Shown here: positions 33,826-45,090 of the stretch, piece by piece
Numbering within the stretch: position 1 is the first letter of the stretch
Layout: every line of letters begins with the position of its first letter
From: Rutpela maculata
Taxonomy: Eukaryota; Arthropoda; Insecta; Coleoptera; Cerambycidae
Length of the DNA: 64,000 bases
Assembly: GCA_936432065.2 (NCBI GenBank)
Contig: OW386292.2
Location: forward strand, 128,089,639-128,153,638
Direction of reading: 5' to 3'
Notes under the pieces: generated by a model
Seen by the model: only the letters and a program-made list of their open reading frames with translations
What the model was told of the DNA's origin: nothing
Database searches by the model: none
Program-made: the position numbers and the translations under genes

Positions 33826-34015
33826 CTACAAAAGAAAATACATTGTATTATATTTGAATAGGTACTTATTTCTCTTTAAGAACTGGCCATGATAAAGTTG
33901 AAAAATATAAAAACATCTTACAAAGATCTTACATAAAAAATAAAACTGATCAAACATAAATTAAACAAATTGATATTATCATAAAGGACACGGCAGGCAC
34001 AAAATAAATGGAAAA

Positions 34016-34783
34016 TAAGGTAAAGTCAAATAGGCTGAAAATGTAGTATGTTGTACTTCATGATATCCTGATCAAAAGTTTTCATGGGCACAATATCTGA
34101 AAATCGCCAGTTTTTGAGATATGAAAGGTCAAAGATCAGGAATATCGGTACCCGCTGTCATAGTTGAGAGTATCATATTATGACGAGGATTTGTTTAACG
34201 TTGTTATTCTAATGTGTTTGCACATATGAACCAAAGAGTTCTGACTAGAGGAGACAAGCCGTTGATTTGCTGGACGGCCCGAGCATCCTTGTCCTTGTCG
34301 TACACCTCGTACCCTCTTCTTTGCTCTCCACTCTGTTTTACAAAGCAACACAGCCCCTCATGTACTGTGCGACAAAGAGAGAACGAACTGTGTGAGAAGG
34401 ATGAGAATGCTCACACCGCTTGCGCGCTGTCCACTGCTTATACATTACGCTTATGCAGCTTTTATCATCTATTTATAGAACTCTTTGATAAGAACACACT
34501 TTCACTCTCTCACGCACGCTAACCAACCCCCCCCCACACACACACACACACACGCCCTCACTTTAAAGTAAGCATAGGACCTTAAAAAATCACCACCTCA
34601 TTCATGAAACCTGCGGCATTTCCGGCCTTATGAATATGAATAACAATATTAAACAACTCGTTGTCACATAATACTCTCAACTATGACATTAGTGGGTACC
34701 GATCTTCCTGATCTTTGACCTTTCAAACTGGCCATTTTCAGACATTCTGCATTTTCAGCCCATTTGACTGTGCCCTCTTTTTC
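34016..34783. mobile_element. 768-bp foldback element with microsatellite-containing centre
   Basis: Left arm 34021-34187 and right arm 34664-34783 are inverted copies: AGTCAAATAGGCTGAAAATG, AAAGGTCAAAGATCAGGA and TCATAGTTGAGAGTAT have mirrored partners. The centre is GC-richer and unrelated to the flanks, with a C9 run and (AC)n at 34527-34553. Confidence 0.85.
34527..34553. repeat. C9 plus (AC)n microsatellite
   Basis: Nine C followed by about nine AC units, inside the foldback at 34016-34783. Confidence 0.95.
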
Positions 34784-35012
34784 ATTCATTAGTAGCACGA
34801 TGAGCATGCGCACTAACCTAAGGACCGAGGCGCGCATTTAAAAAATCTACAAGGGGATTGTAATGACATGGAAAACGGAAATCTAAATATAAAAGATAAA
34901 ATGTAATTAAATAACCATTCTAAGTCTGAACCACCTGCTTAAGAAATGCTGATAGTTACAGAGATAGTTACTAATTAATTGAACACAGTACATAAATTAA
35001 AAAAGGGTTATT

Positions 35013-35076
35013 ATTCATTATTATTTAATATTTCATTCATTATTATTTAATATTTCATATTCATTATTATTTATTC
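35013..35076. repeat. 22-bp tandem repeat, about 2.8 units
   Basis: ATTCATTATTATTTAATATT followed by TC, two exact adjacent copies and a partial third. Confidence 0.85.
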
Positions 35077-35844
35077 AAAATTTAAAACATATTTCATATA
35101 TACAATATTGACGAACGATTTAAAATTTATAAAACGTCATACACCGTACATAGGGGATGATTATAAATGTACTTAAACCAAATTATATAGATAGAGAAAT
35201 ATCATAATTATTTTTGCAGGTAGGTAGATAGGTACTATAAAACTAGCATTGCTGTCTCATCAGTTGTGATGCAGGTTTATTTTTATTAGGTCAAAAATCG
35301 AACCAATCAGCGTTCGCGTTAAAAGTGTTGAACTTTTGATGATATGACTGTCTGCGCGGCGCTTGGGCGATGCAAATATTTCTACAAACAATATACCTGT
35401 ATTATACAGATAAAATCATTGACGAATGTTTATACGATGTATATGAACACATATACGAAGAACGTTCCCTGATACGTGTACACAGTATATGCGACTGTGA
35501 ACATAAACTTTCTGTATATTCCATTTATATCGTGTGTATAATCATATTGTATATGTGAAAATATTATTTATATGGGAATGTTGAGGGAACATACATGGCA
35601 AGTACAGAATGCAATTGGAATGCAAAATGTACATTCGTGGAATAATAAATGCTATGGGTATTACCAATATTGTAGAAAATGAAGAAAGCTAAAACTTCTA
35701 TATAAACTATTTTTCTCTAGTTAATATTTTACGATTTATAACCGTCAGAATGGTGGGGATTTGTGCTTTGCTACCGATTTTTGCAATTATATCCGTCTCC
35801 GTTGTTCCTATATAGTAATAAGATATTATCAATATTGTAGACTA

Positions 35845-36830
35845 GTTGATGCCCGCGATTTCATTCGCGTGGAAGACTTCGTCCGCGTAAAATTAAGAAC
35901 ATTGACATACTAACTTATGCCTATAAAGAAGTACTACATACTCACTGAGTACTCCTATAGTACTCAGGAAGTACACTCAAGGAACCCACTGCGCATCCAT
36001 AATACTCGGGGATAACCACTGCGCATCGCAATTTGATAACAATCCATTATTCTATTTTTGTGTTAGAGCGAGTTAAACGAAAAAATAATTATTTTAATAA
36101 ACATAGAGCACATGGGTGGGTATATGTCAAATTTCATGCTTAAAAACATCACTCTCTCTTCCCTCTGTGTGCACCCATTCTCTTTTTGAAAACCGTCGAA
36201 TAAGTGTCTCCTTATTTCCTCTAGCTAGCATATCACGTTTCTGACTTACGCGATTTCAGAGATACAATTATCCTTTAGACCACCTCCGTTTTCACCCCTT
36301 CAAAAAGTGAAAATCGAAATTTCGTCTTACTCTTGTCTAACAGATTCCAATAAAGAATATTTCTGCTGAATTTCACGATTCTAGGTCTAACCGTTTCCAA
36401 AAAACTTAAAAACTTCTCCCTCCCCGTTCATCCATTCGGTGGTCTCTTTTTGAAAACCGTCGAATATGTGTCTTATTATTTCTTCAGAAGAGTCCATCGC
36501 TCGAATAATCATGTTTCTGACTTACGTGATTTCAAAAACACGGGTGCGCTTTAAACCATCTACCACCCCCGTTTTCATCCCTTCAAAAAGTGAAAATCTA
36601 AATTTCATCTTACACGTATCTAATAGATTTCAACAAAAATATTTCTGTCAAGTTTATCTAAATCTAACCGCTTCCAAAAAGCCTCTTAGGGGTCGAATTT
36701 CGAAGCCTCTTAGTGGTTGCCTATGTCATTCGAGGAACCTCTATGCAAAATTTGTAGTTTCTAGACCCAGCGGTTTGAGCTGTGCGTTGATAGATCAGTG
36801 AGTCAGTCGGGGTATTCTTTTATAGATGTA
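35845..36830 (+). repeat. Interspersed repeat with CCCGCG/TTCGCGTGG start and internal 270-bp duplication
   Basis: Begins CTAGTTGATGCCCGCGATTT, with CGCGTGGAAGACTTCGTCCG next, and ends TTGATAGATCAGTGAGTCAG then TTTTATAGATGTAGAT. Both ends resemble a repeat class common in insect genomes (recalled, not searched). Inside, 36165-36415 and 36435-36685 are tandem imperfect copies (both with TCTTTTTGAAAACCGTCGAA, TTTCTGACTTACG, CCTTCAAAAAGTGAAAATC, CTAACCG(T/C)TTCCAAAAA). Confidence 0.75.
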
Positions 36831-37301
36831 GATTACGAAATTTTCCAAAACTAGTGTTTAATTAATTTTCTTTCCATTGTGAACAGATCCATAATTACAG
36901 CAGCTCGAAATTTGGAAATAATGATATTTTCAAACTGCTGTAATTTGAAAACAATTGATAGTGGAAGAAAGTTGTTTAAACGAAACTTTTAGGAAATTTT
37001 ATAATCTACAATATTGATAATTTATTTATTATTTATTTACTGATGTAATGCAGACAAAACTGTCTACATTTACAATTACGTCACATTATTAACGCTAGAC
37101 TATTAAAATCAGCTATACAGAACACATACACAGTGAAATAACCCACACGATAAACCTTTCTGAATTGAACATTAATATTCAGGGTGCATCACGGTTAGTG
37201 GCTTATTAGACGTTTTACAGAAACTGCAAATAATTTGAAGCTACGAATTTAGGGGGAGGGGTTTTCAGGGGTACTCTGTTTAATGAAAATAATGTCACAA
37301 T
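36831..37301. other. Intergenic DNA, possible LINE 3' end
   Basis: TTTATTTATTATTTATTTAC at about 37021 followed by sequence without frames; could be the 3' UTR and tail of a minus-strand LINE. Not firm. Confidence 0.3.
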
Positions 37302-37839
37302 GCCTTACTTTTTATGCCGGATTCGAATTCTATTCATTATTTTAAGGTAACTTTCAATATCTAAAAAACCAGTAGTTTTTGAAATATTTCGATTTTAATG
37401 AAATCTGATGCGAAAACCAACTCATACTTGGAAATTAACATTCGCTATGATAAATTTCGATAACCAATTTTCCTCTCATATGTCTACGAGAGATGGAGCT
37501 TATGTAACTTAAGCTACAAATGCCCCAAAATATCCAGGGTGTCCAAAAAATGAGGTCCAACTTCGACGAATTCGACCCCCATTAAATCACTTTCAAATGG
37601 AACATACTATATTTTATAATCCTATTCGCTTCCATCTTTTACTACCTTTCTACAGATATGTACATTCCCTATAGCTAAAATGTACTGTTATTGGGTTATT
37701 TAGAGTTATTTAGAAAAGTGTTTAAATTAACATCATTATCAACAATGATGTGCCATCAGAATACAGTAATTTACAACAATTTTGTAAAAGAATCACAGAT
37801 TCATTAAAGTTGCTTGAAGTTCGTCAGGGATGGTAAAAA
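37302..37839 (+). repeat. Dispersed repeat D, copy 2
   Basis: Full-length match to 22536-23058 (TTTTATGCCGGATTC to TCGTCAGGGATGG). Confidence 0.88.
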
Positions 37840-37858
37840 GTTCGGTTTATTTGTGTTT

Positions 37859-37862
<4 letters not shown>

Positions 37863-37895
<33 letters not shown>
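37863..37895. repeat. (CT)n microsatellite
   Basis: About 14 CT units with one interruption. Confidence 0.95.
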
Positions 37896-37988
37896 AGGAA
37901 AAAAAAATGAAATGTTCAGAAAATACATATATAATATCAAAATAATTTTCCACTTGGAAAAGATGATTCCATAACCTCCATTCAGAAG

Positions 37989-38541
37989 ATAGTAACTTTT
38001 TTTGTGCGCACGATTACTCTGGAACCGTTTAAGATATTGACTTGAAATTTGGTACACGCATGTATTTTAACGAGATCTAGAACTAGAATATATTATCATC
38101 TTATTCCGTTGAAGGGTTGGGGGATAAATTGAGGTGAATGGGAGTAAATAGGTAAATCAAGCAGGTAAAAGTCCATAAAATTGGTATTTAGTATATACAA
38201 GAGAAGCTAATGTCTCAAAAATATTTTTAGCATTCACCACCCCCACCTCAATAAGGGGGTGAAAAAAATAAAAAATTTTATTTAGCATGTATACAAGAAC
38301 CTAAGGCTTCAACATTTTTTTTTACTTCATCCACCCCCGCTACCACCTCTCTACCACCATACCCACCCCCCATTACCGATGTGGCATATCGTTTTATAGG
38401 TTTCTGGGGTAGATGATTTCAAATATTATGTTATTAAAGTTCCATAAACAAAAATTTCCACATAGTGAAGTGCAAATATAGTATCAACATTTTTTTCGTT
38501 GTGGAGACTTGGACAGAAAATCTAGGTGTGGAATTTTAAGA
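37989..38541 (+). repeat. Family A element, 5'-truncated copy
   Basis: Starts inside the family at GTAACTTTTTTTGTGCGCAC, continues through CTCTGGAACCGTTTAAGATA, TCCGTTGAAGGGTTGGGGG, TATATACAAGAGAAGCTAA and GTGTATACAAGAACC to AAAATCTAGGTGTGGAA. Confidence 0.85.
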
Positions 38542-38973
38542 TTTATAAACACCCTACAGGTCAGAGACGCGTCATCGCATGTGTGTCTAGCTTCTACGAT
38601 TTCAAATTAGAATACCATGCAACCTATACGGTGTTTATAGATCTTCTATTATTTTCTTGATTGATTGATGAAATCACTCAAAATATAAAAATTTTACTAA
38701 CATATGTCTTAGTCAATTAGATATGATGATGTTTAAATGACAATGACATAAAAAATAAGAAGAACGGAAAAAAAGAAAGAAAGACAGAAATAAAATCAGA
38801 TTCTCCAACAGAAATGTGTGAGTGCGTGATCGATGAGAATATTTATTATTAATTTAGACTGCTGTTTTTGCAAAGAAGAGAAATAAAATATACTCAACAC
38901 GGTTTTTGCATTTTTTAGTAATTAATATAGTAATTCTTCACAGCTCTTACCATTTTGGCATCATTTTCATTTC
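38542..38973. other. Intergenic DNA, no gene recognised
   Basis: GGAAAAAAAGAAAGAAAGAC purine tract near 38765; otherwise no structure. Confidence 0.4.
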
Positions 38974-40180
38974 AGGGTTCGTATTGTTGGACTGACGGAA
39001 AACTATCTCGAGGATCAACTGGTTACTTATATAAAAAAGTGCAATGCAGATTTATTTTTAAGCAATTCTGAATGTAAAATTGTTAAAATTTTTCCTACCA
39101 AGAAAAACAAAGACATAATCAAAGTCATACTCCAATTATTATTCATTATTCTCTTAGTTATTAAGGCTGGCAATTTATTTATGGGTTATGATAGCTGCAA
39201 AGTTTTTGATGCAATTGAGCTTTACAAATGCTTCAAATGTAATAAATTCCATCACTCAGCAAATAATTGTAAAAAATCATTAGCTTGCCCACTTTGCAGA
39301 TAAAGTCATAACGTTAAGCAATGTAAGTCTAAACTGCTCTGTTGCTCTAACTGTTTTAAATTAAAAAATAAAAACAGTAACATCTCTGCAGTCATGCGGT
39401 TTGGGGTAAAGATAACAGTACGGCATACACTCAGGCGCGGGATAAACTCAGAAATGATATTTTGTTATCGGGTCAATAATAATCATTGTATCTGTCTTTC
39501 TCTGATAACGTTACTCCAGTAGTTAGTGATACTCTCACCAATAGAGAGGATCCGCACCTGCGTGCCTGCATAAAGCGCACAATGATTTCGTTGTTTACTA
39601 TCGAAACATCCGGGGGCTTAGAAGCAAGACAGATACAATTTTAAACTTTCTGCCTTCACATGAATACTCAGTTATCGCATTAACCGAAACTTGGCTCGAT
39701 ATTTCTATTAACAGTTAGTAGTGAATTGTGTTCTAAAAAACTCCTACGTATATCGCCTCGACAGAGATTTTTCAAGTAGTAATCGTAAGAAAGGTGGTGG
39801 AGTGTGGTGAAATTTTAATAATACGCAGTAGTTTAATAAGCTATCACTGATTGACATCGTTGGTGTGAAAATCAGTTGCCATTCACAATCGCTATATATT
39901 ACCAATATTTATGTTCCTCCAACCACTGCGTATGAGGATTACGTGTATCTATTTGAAGCTTTTGAAGCTTTGGACTGTCCGTAAAATGACGATGTATTAA
40001 TTGTTGGAGAATTCAATATTTCTAAATATGCTTCATACTTACAGGACTCTCTAGGCAATCGGCAAATATTAATATTAAATAATTTTTAAATATTTTTAAA
40101 AATGTCGCAACATAATGCTATTTATAACAGCCACACAAGAAAAATGTTCTGTACCACGAACCAAAATATTATCCACCTTA
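38974..40180 (+). pseudogene. Old LINE, 5' part: zinc-knuckle ORF1 and endonuclease
   Basis: Plus strand, several stops and frame changes. ORF1 end has CCHC-type knuckles: CFKCNKFHHSANNC, then CPLCR, a stop, and SHNVKQC, then CSNC. Endonuclease pieces follow: YRNIRGLRSKTD, ALTETWL, GGGVW, NIYVPPTT, LIVGEFNI (the usual GDFN Asp is Glu here). The EN C-terminus fades near 40180. The matching RT half lies at 43320-44620, separated by younger insertions. Jockey-group by motif pattern. Confidence 0.8.
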
Positions 40181-40686
40181 CTAAGATTGGGGGGTTGTCA
40201 CCAGATTTGTATATTTGGCACGGTGAGCTACCTGAATAGAGGTTCCTGAATTTCAATAGCACCTGTATGCATCATTTGAGCATAGGGTAACTCTTACCAC
40301 CCTTTAAGGGTAGACTCTAGTCATGTGTCGGTGGTTGGAACAAATTCATTCTATAGTTATTCACTCTGACTAAAACTACAAAAGCCTCAATTTTTGTTCT
40401 CGTCTTGAAACCTATGAGAGGTGGGGGTAGTTTTAACCCTCCTTTGAAAGTAATGGCTGGTTGACGCACCAAAGTCAAAAATTTTGCTCTAAGAGATACA
40501 AAAGTTTGGCCTTTGTATATGTTATTCACACTAACCTGCATCTTTTAAGTTTTAGCGGTAGTTTTCACGTCCCATAAGGACGGATTTCAGTTTTATAGAA
40601 ATAGCTTGCTCTGTCTCGAATTTATATTCTCTACTCTCAACTACAAAACATCTACCATTTTTCACACTTCATTAAGAGTTATTACA
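40181..40686. other. Insert between halves of the old LINE, unclassified
   Basis: Repeated wording GGGTAACTCTTACCACCC / GGGGGTAGTTTTAACCCTCC suggests an eroded repeat. No gene. Confidence 0.35.
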
Positions 40687-41334
40687 TTATTTCTATAATT
40701 ACTTCCACATCCAGTGGAAGTATAGTAACGACAAAAAAAAATTAAAAAATTTTTATTGTTCAAATAGGCTTAGAATGTCATGAAACGTCGAGACTAAGTC
40801 TGAGCGAAAAAAAATTTCTGTTTGTCGGTCGGTGTGTCGGTCTATCGGTCTGTAACTTTTTTTTTGTGCGCACGTTTACTCTGGAACCGTTTGAGATATT
40901 AATTTGAAATTTGGTACATATATGTACTTTAACGAGATCTGGAACTAGATTATATTTTCATCTTGTTCCGTTGAAGGGTTGGGGGGTAAATGGGGGTAAA
41001 TTTGGGGTAAATAGGTAAGTCAAGCAGGTAAGAGTTCATAAAATTAGTATTTAGTATATACAAGAGAAACTAAGGCCTCAAAAAAATTTTGGCATTAGCC
41101 ACCCCCACCCCAATATTAAAGGGGATGAAAAAAAAAGTAATTTAGTGTGTGTACAAAAACCAGAAACGTCAAAATATTTTTTTACTTTATCCACCCCCTA
41201 TCACCACCCCCACCCCACTACCGATGTAGGGTATCGTTTTATGGGTTTTTGGGGTAGAGGATTTCAAATATTATATTATTAAAGTTCCATAAACAATTAT
41301 TTCCACATACAAAATTTTTTCGTTGTGAGTGACT
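40687..41334 (+). repeat. Family A element, near-complete reference copy
   Basis: Begins ACTTCCACATCCAGTGGAAG, an 8-bp hairpin with ATCCA loop, then TATAGTAACGAC, ATAGGCTTAGAATGTCATGA, CTCTGGAACCGTTTGAG, GTTCCGTTGAAGGGTTGG, GTATATACAAGAGAAACTAA and ATCGTTTTATGGGTTTTTGG. Cut at the 3' end by a LINE tail. Complete right ends elsewhere read CTGGATGTGG(AA)TAGT, inverse of the left end, so this is a nonautonomous DNA element rather than a SINE. Other copies: 870, 1140, 20562, 37989, 46565, 48086, 48691, 49336, 56334. Confidence 0.85.
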
Positions 41335-43307
41335 TGATTGATTGATTGATTGATTTACCAGCGTGCGGTAGGCATTACTGCCACTCCCAAGTTATACAGC
41401 TGGGCCTGCTACGTCCACGCTGGGTTGGACAAAAGGTTGCCAGCAGCGAGAACCACATGGCGCATGGTAAAGGAATGTGGTATGGGAGGTGTAGGTATTT
41501 GTGAGATGCGTTACCGCATTATGTCGTGAGGGAGCGTTTAAGCCCCCTTTTTTTGTATTTTTGGTTCTGGGCTTCTGCCTATTCTGGGTCTTCTTGTGAG
41601 ATATGTTGCCGCGTTGTGTCGGCTGCTATCTGTGCTCCTATTTTTGTACTTCTGTTTCTACAGGTCTTCTTCTTCTTCTGAGACTTCTGATTCCTCCGTT
41701 TCTGATTCTGGTAGAGTATATATCGCTCCGATTTCTTTGTGAAATTCATTCTTTCCCCTCGCTTTTCTTTCCCAGTATGTTTGGTCCTTTCCCAGTTTGT
41801 TCATGATCCTCTCGATTGTTGTTTTCCACGTGTAACATGGTCTCCCAATTTTAAGTTTGCTGCTATTCAGTGTTAGTGCTTTCTTCAGTAGGTGTGTTGG
41901 TTCCCTTCTTTGGACGTGTCCCCAGTACTTCATTGCGTACATTTCTATCCTTTTTGTGATTGTCTTCCCTTCTAGTAGTGTTGATGTTTTATGTCGTTTT
42001 TGCCCTGTTGTTTTTCTGAGTAATTGGATGATGTCTCTTTCAGCTCTTCTCAAACTTCTTCTGTTGGCTTTTGTTGTTGCCGCGTTTTTAACTCCATATG
42101 TCATTGTTGGCAGTATGATGGCTATGTATAGCCGTTTGGACAGGCCCCATGATAGTTTGTTTTTCTCAATGAACGGTATAATTGCTCTTGTGACTCTGTA
42201 TGCTGTTTTTATTCTCTCCTTTACTGTTTTTCTCCTTTTCAGTTGGTTCGTCAGATATGTTCCTAGGTAATTCAGTTTGTTCGTTGTTCTTAGGGAGTAG
42301 TCACCTATTTTGTGTCTTCTCCACTGATCCGACTTTCTTTTGTTGATGGGTCTCGCTCCATTATTAGACATTTTTTGAAATTTATTTTCAGCCCAGATGT
42401 GTCCAAATCTTTTTTCCCTCAGTGCTTCTTTTAGTTTTTCGTTTATATTCCCCGTCGGCTGTTGTTCGCCTGTGGCCTTCATCTTTTTTAGCTGTTCGTA
42501 CTTGTTATTTTTTTCCCTTCTTGTCGGGCTCATAGGTGATCTGTCCCTTTTTAACGTTTTTCTTGCTGCAATTTTTATTTTTGCGCCAATTGATGTCCAG
42601 TCTAATTCTTCTCCTGTCAGTTGGTTTTCTATTTCTTCACCGTATTTCTTCCGAAAGTCTTCGTGCTGTAGTAGAGAAATATTCCAAGTACTGTGTAGTG
42701 TCTTGTTGTTTCCTTGACTTGTTTTTCCTTCTTTTATTTCCAGTTTTCCGTATAGAATTTTGTGGTCTGTATTGATTTCTGCTGCCCTTTTTGCTTTAAC
42801 GTTCTTGATCCTTTCTCTTATCTCTCTGCTTACCAGGATATGATCTACTTGTGAGGTTGATCTTCCATTGGTCCAGGTGTCAATGCAGGTTTGGCTTTTG
42901 GCCCATGTGTTTCTTATTGTTAGGTCAAACATGTGTGCTAGATTTTTCAGCGCATTTCCGTTTTCATTTGACCATGTGTGGAGTAATGTTTTTCCTATGA
43001 TGCTTTTATCCTCCTCCGTCTGATCGTCTTTTCCTATATGCGCGTTGAAGTCTCCTAGTATTATGATGGGCATTTTTCTTTTTTCGTTTCTTCTGGTTTC
43101 TTGAGTTAGCTGCCTGAATACCCTTCCTGCTCTCTTGTCTGAGGGTACGTGGACTCCTATCATGCAGATGTTCTCCTTTTCATTTTGTATGATTGCCGTG
43201 ACTATGTTTTCGTTTATATTTTCCGTCCTTATTTCGATGGGCCTCTCCCGTCTGGTTACCCATGCAACTCCTCTGCTGGTCTTTTCTTGTAAGAATTTAA
43301 TTAATTC
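41335..43307 (-). mobile_element. LINE, 5' truncated and lacking the RT core
   Basis: Minus strand. 3' tail is (TCAA)n in LINE sense (GATTGATT run at 41335-41355), then a 300-bp 3' UTR, then a single long frame 41658-43163 that stays open up to 43307. 5' end joins the old LINE at about 43308. Inserted into the family A copy at 40687. Type resembles RTE/R4-like LINEs with AP endonuclease and GRP-x-x-TW C-terminus; clade uncertain. Confidence 0.8.
41658..43163 (-). pseudogene. LINE endonuclease joined in frame to LINE C-terminus, RT catalytic core missing
   Basis: 501 codons without a stop. Residues 1-140: AP-endonuclease C-terminal half with LGDFNAHIG (36-43), QVDHIL (105-110), NTDHKILYG (131-139); the N-terminal EN motifs are lost through 5' truncation, the open frame continuing to 43307. 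Residues ~150-260: linker. From ~268: RPINKRKSDQWRRHK, LNYLGTYL (297-304), then TMTYGVKNA and GHVQRREPT, GRPCYTWKT, with an acidic tail. These C-terminal blocks normally follow the RT palm; no YxDD, PQG or other RT core motif lies between. The junction is near residues 260-290. Most simply a deletion derivative; preserved frame is notable. Confidence 0.75.
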
Positions 43308-43319
43308 TCAGTTGCACAT

Positions 43320-44620
43320 AATTATATTTGAGTTCAGCGATGTTCCTTCTGGCTTAAAACGGATTAAACCTAAGATGATGACTTGTCCCGATGCAGTTCC
43401 AGCTTTCTTAGTTAGGGATTGTGCTTATGTTCTCGCCACCCCATTATGTATTTGGTTTAATTTGTGTTCGACTTGTACCTTTCCTAAAATTTGGAAATAT
43501 TCTAAAGTGTGTCCTATTTATAAAAAAGGTGACAAACATGATAAAAGTAACTTTCATCCAATTTCTGTACTGTGTAACTTCAGCAAAGCTCTTGAATTTT
43601 TATTACATTACAATGTCTATCATCATGAAAGGTCGATCTACTACGACTAATTTAGTTCTCATCACGCAGTTTATTGCTATTGACATGCAGGCTCAAACTG
43701 ATGTCGTTTACGCAGACTTCTCCAAGGTATTCGACTTGACGTAACATATTGTTACATATTTTTCTCACGGGAAACAATACGTGGTATTGAGTGGTTCCAG
43801 ATCTGTTCAATACCTTGCAACCTCATAAGTTCCCCAAGGATTTGTGCTTGGTTCCCTGCTTTTCAACATGTTCATTAATGACATCGTTAGATATGAACTG
43901 CCTCTTTATGCGGACAACTTAACAATATTTGAAGTGGTTAGGATTGTTGAGGACTGTGAAAGAATTCAGCACAAATTGGACAAGATTTCTAATTGGTGCT
44001 TATTAAATAAATTACCGCTTAATCCACAAAATTGTAACCTAATGTCTTACATATTTGGCATTCAATTATACTCTCGAAGGTACAGCATTGGATTATCCTA
44101 ATATAGCTTGCGATCTTGATGTAATTCTTGTTAAAACACTGTTTTTTGTAAGCATATCGAGACGATAGTGTGTGAGCTATACAAATCCTATGGATTTTTG
44201 GCAAGATACAGTAGGGACTTCGTGGACCTTAACACCATTAAAATGCTATATAACTTTTTTGTGAGATCTAAACTTGAATATGCTGCGATTGTATGGTATC
44301 TTCATTACAATATAATCACGAAAATGTTCAGCGTGAACTTCTTAAACTGCTGTTTTTAAATCGGATGGCTGTGTCCCACCTTTAGGCCTACCGCAAAATG
44401 AACTACTTGAGGAACATTCAATGGTAAGTCTTTTAAAATGGCGGTAATATCTCACACAAACATTTTTATCTAAAATTATCCTTAATGAAATAGATTGCCG
44501 AGATATGATATTTCAATTTTTAAGTTCTCAGAATATCTTTCGCGTGATAACGTAACCTGCCCACAGCGGGTACAAACATATTTCAATATTCTCCTGTGTA
44601 TACAGTGCAATAATTGCAAT
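43320..44620 (+). pseudogene. Old LINE, RT half
   Basis: Continues the element that starts at 38974. Plus strand, several frame changes: VPAFLVRDCA, WKYSKVCPIYKKGD, PISVLCNFSKALE, then YADFSKVFD near 43711, PQGFVLGS-like at about 43835, FINDIV, and YADN (43908-43919) where active enzymes have YADD. Thumb and C-terminal fragments reach 44620, with an AT-rich 3' region to about 44945. Dead by many criteria. Confidence 0.82.
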
Positions 44621-45090
44621 CTGTTAGGAAGTTTGCTAGATACATTTTCCTGCAGCCTTAGTAATATAAGGGTCACTTACTTAGAATATATGACTTTGTC
44701 AATTGGCAAAATCGATCATACAATAGTTATTATATTTCAGTTCATGAGCTCTCATATCTATACAGATATCATCATGCCCTGAAATTTTATCTAATAATAA
44801 ATTAGGTATCTTGTATCTATTTAGCTCTTTTTGTTAAAATTTGAGCTTGTCTATTAACAGTGTTATTTGAGATGAATTTTCTTTGAATCCCTGTATTTGT
44901 CGCACAAAGCACATCGTTATATTGATATCGTAAATAAATATTTTTGCTTTTGTTCTTAAAGAAAATAATTCATTTTTATTTGGAGACGGCCGCTTTTTTA
45001 TATAAAACACCCGTTTAGGACACTCGGCACTAGAAAATACGTGTTCATTTTATAATTCTGTGCCCAATGTAGTTCAATCAATAACGGAGG

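Larger units (their letters stand above)
32335..35665. mobile_element. Tentative 3.3-kb element with weak inverted ends, holding nested foldbacks
   Basis: ACCCAGATAGCATTTTTACA near 32330 is matched inverted by ACCCATAGCATTTATTATTC read back from 35665, and both subterminal regions are rich in TATAC/GTATA words. Match is imperfect and no target duplication is visible. Contains the foldbacks at 32719-32931 and 34016-34783 and an exon-like piece at 33655-33825. Confidence 0.35.

Noticed and set aside
32428..35558. Tyr/Ile/Val-rich open frames at 32428-32661 and 35370-35558
   Set aside because: They come from TATAC/GTATA-rich subterminal sequence; no conserved domain.
37824..38057. Minus-strand frame with an EREREREREREY tract
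   Set aside because: Produced by the (CT)n microsatellite.
41603..42775. Hydrophobic plus-strand frames rich in Phe/Leu/Ser
   Set aside because: Antisense of the LINE frame 41658-43163; hydrophobicity is a by-product of lysine/glutamate codons read backwards.
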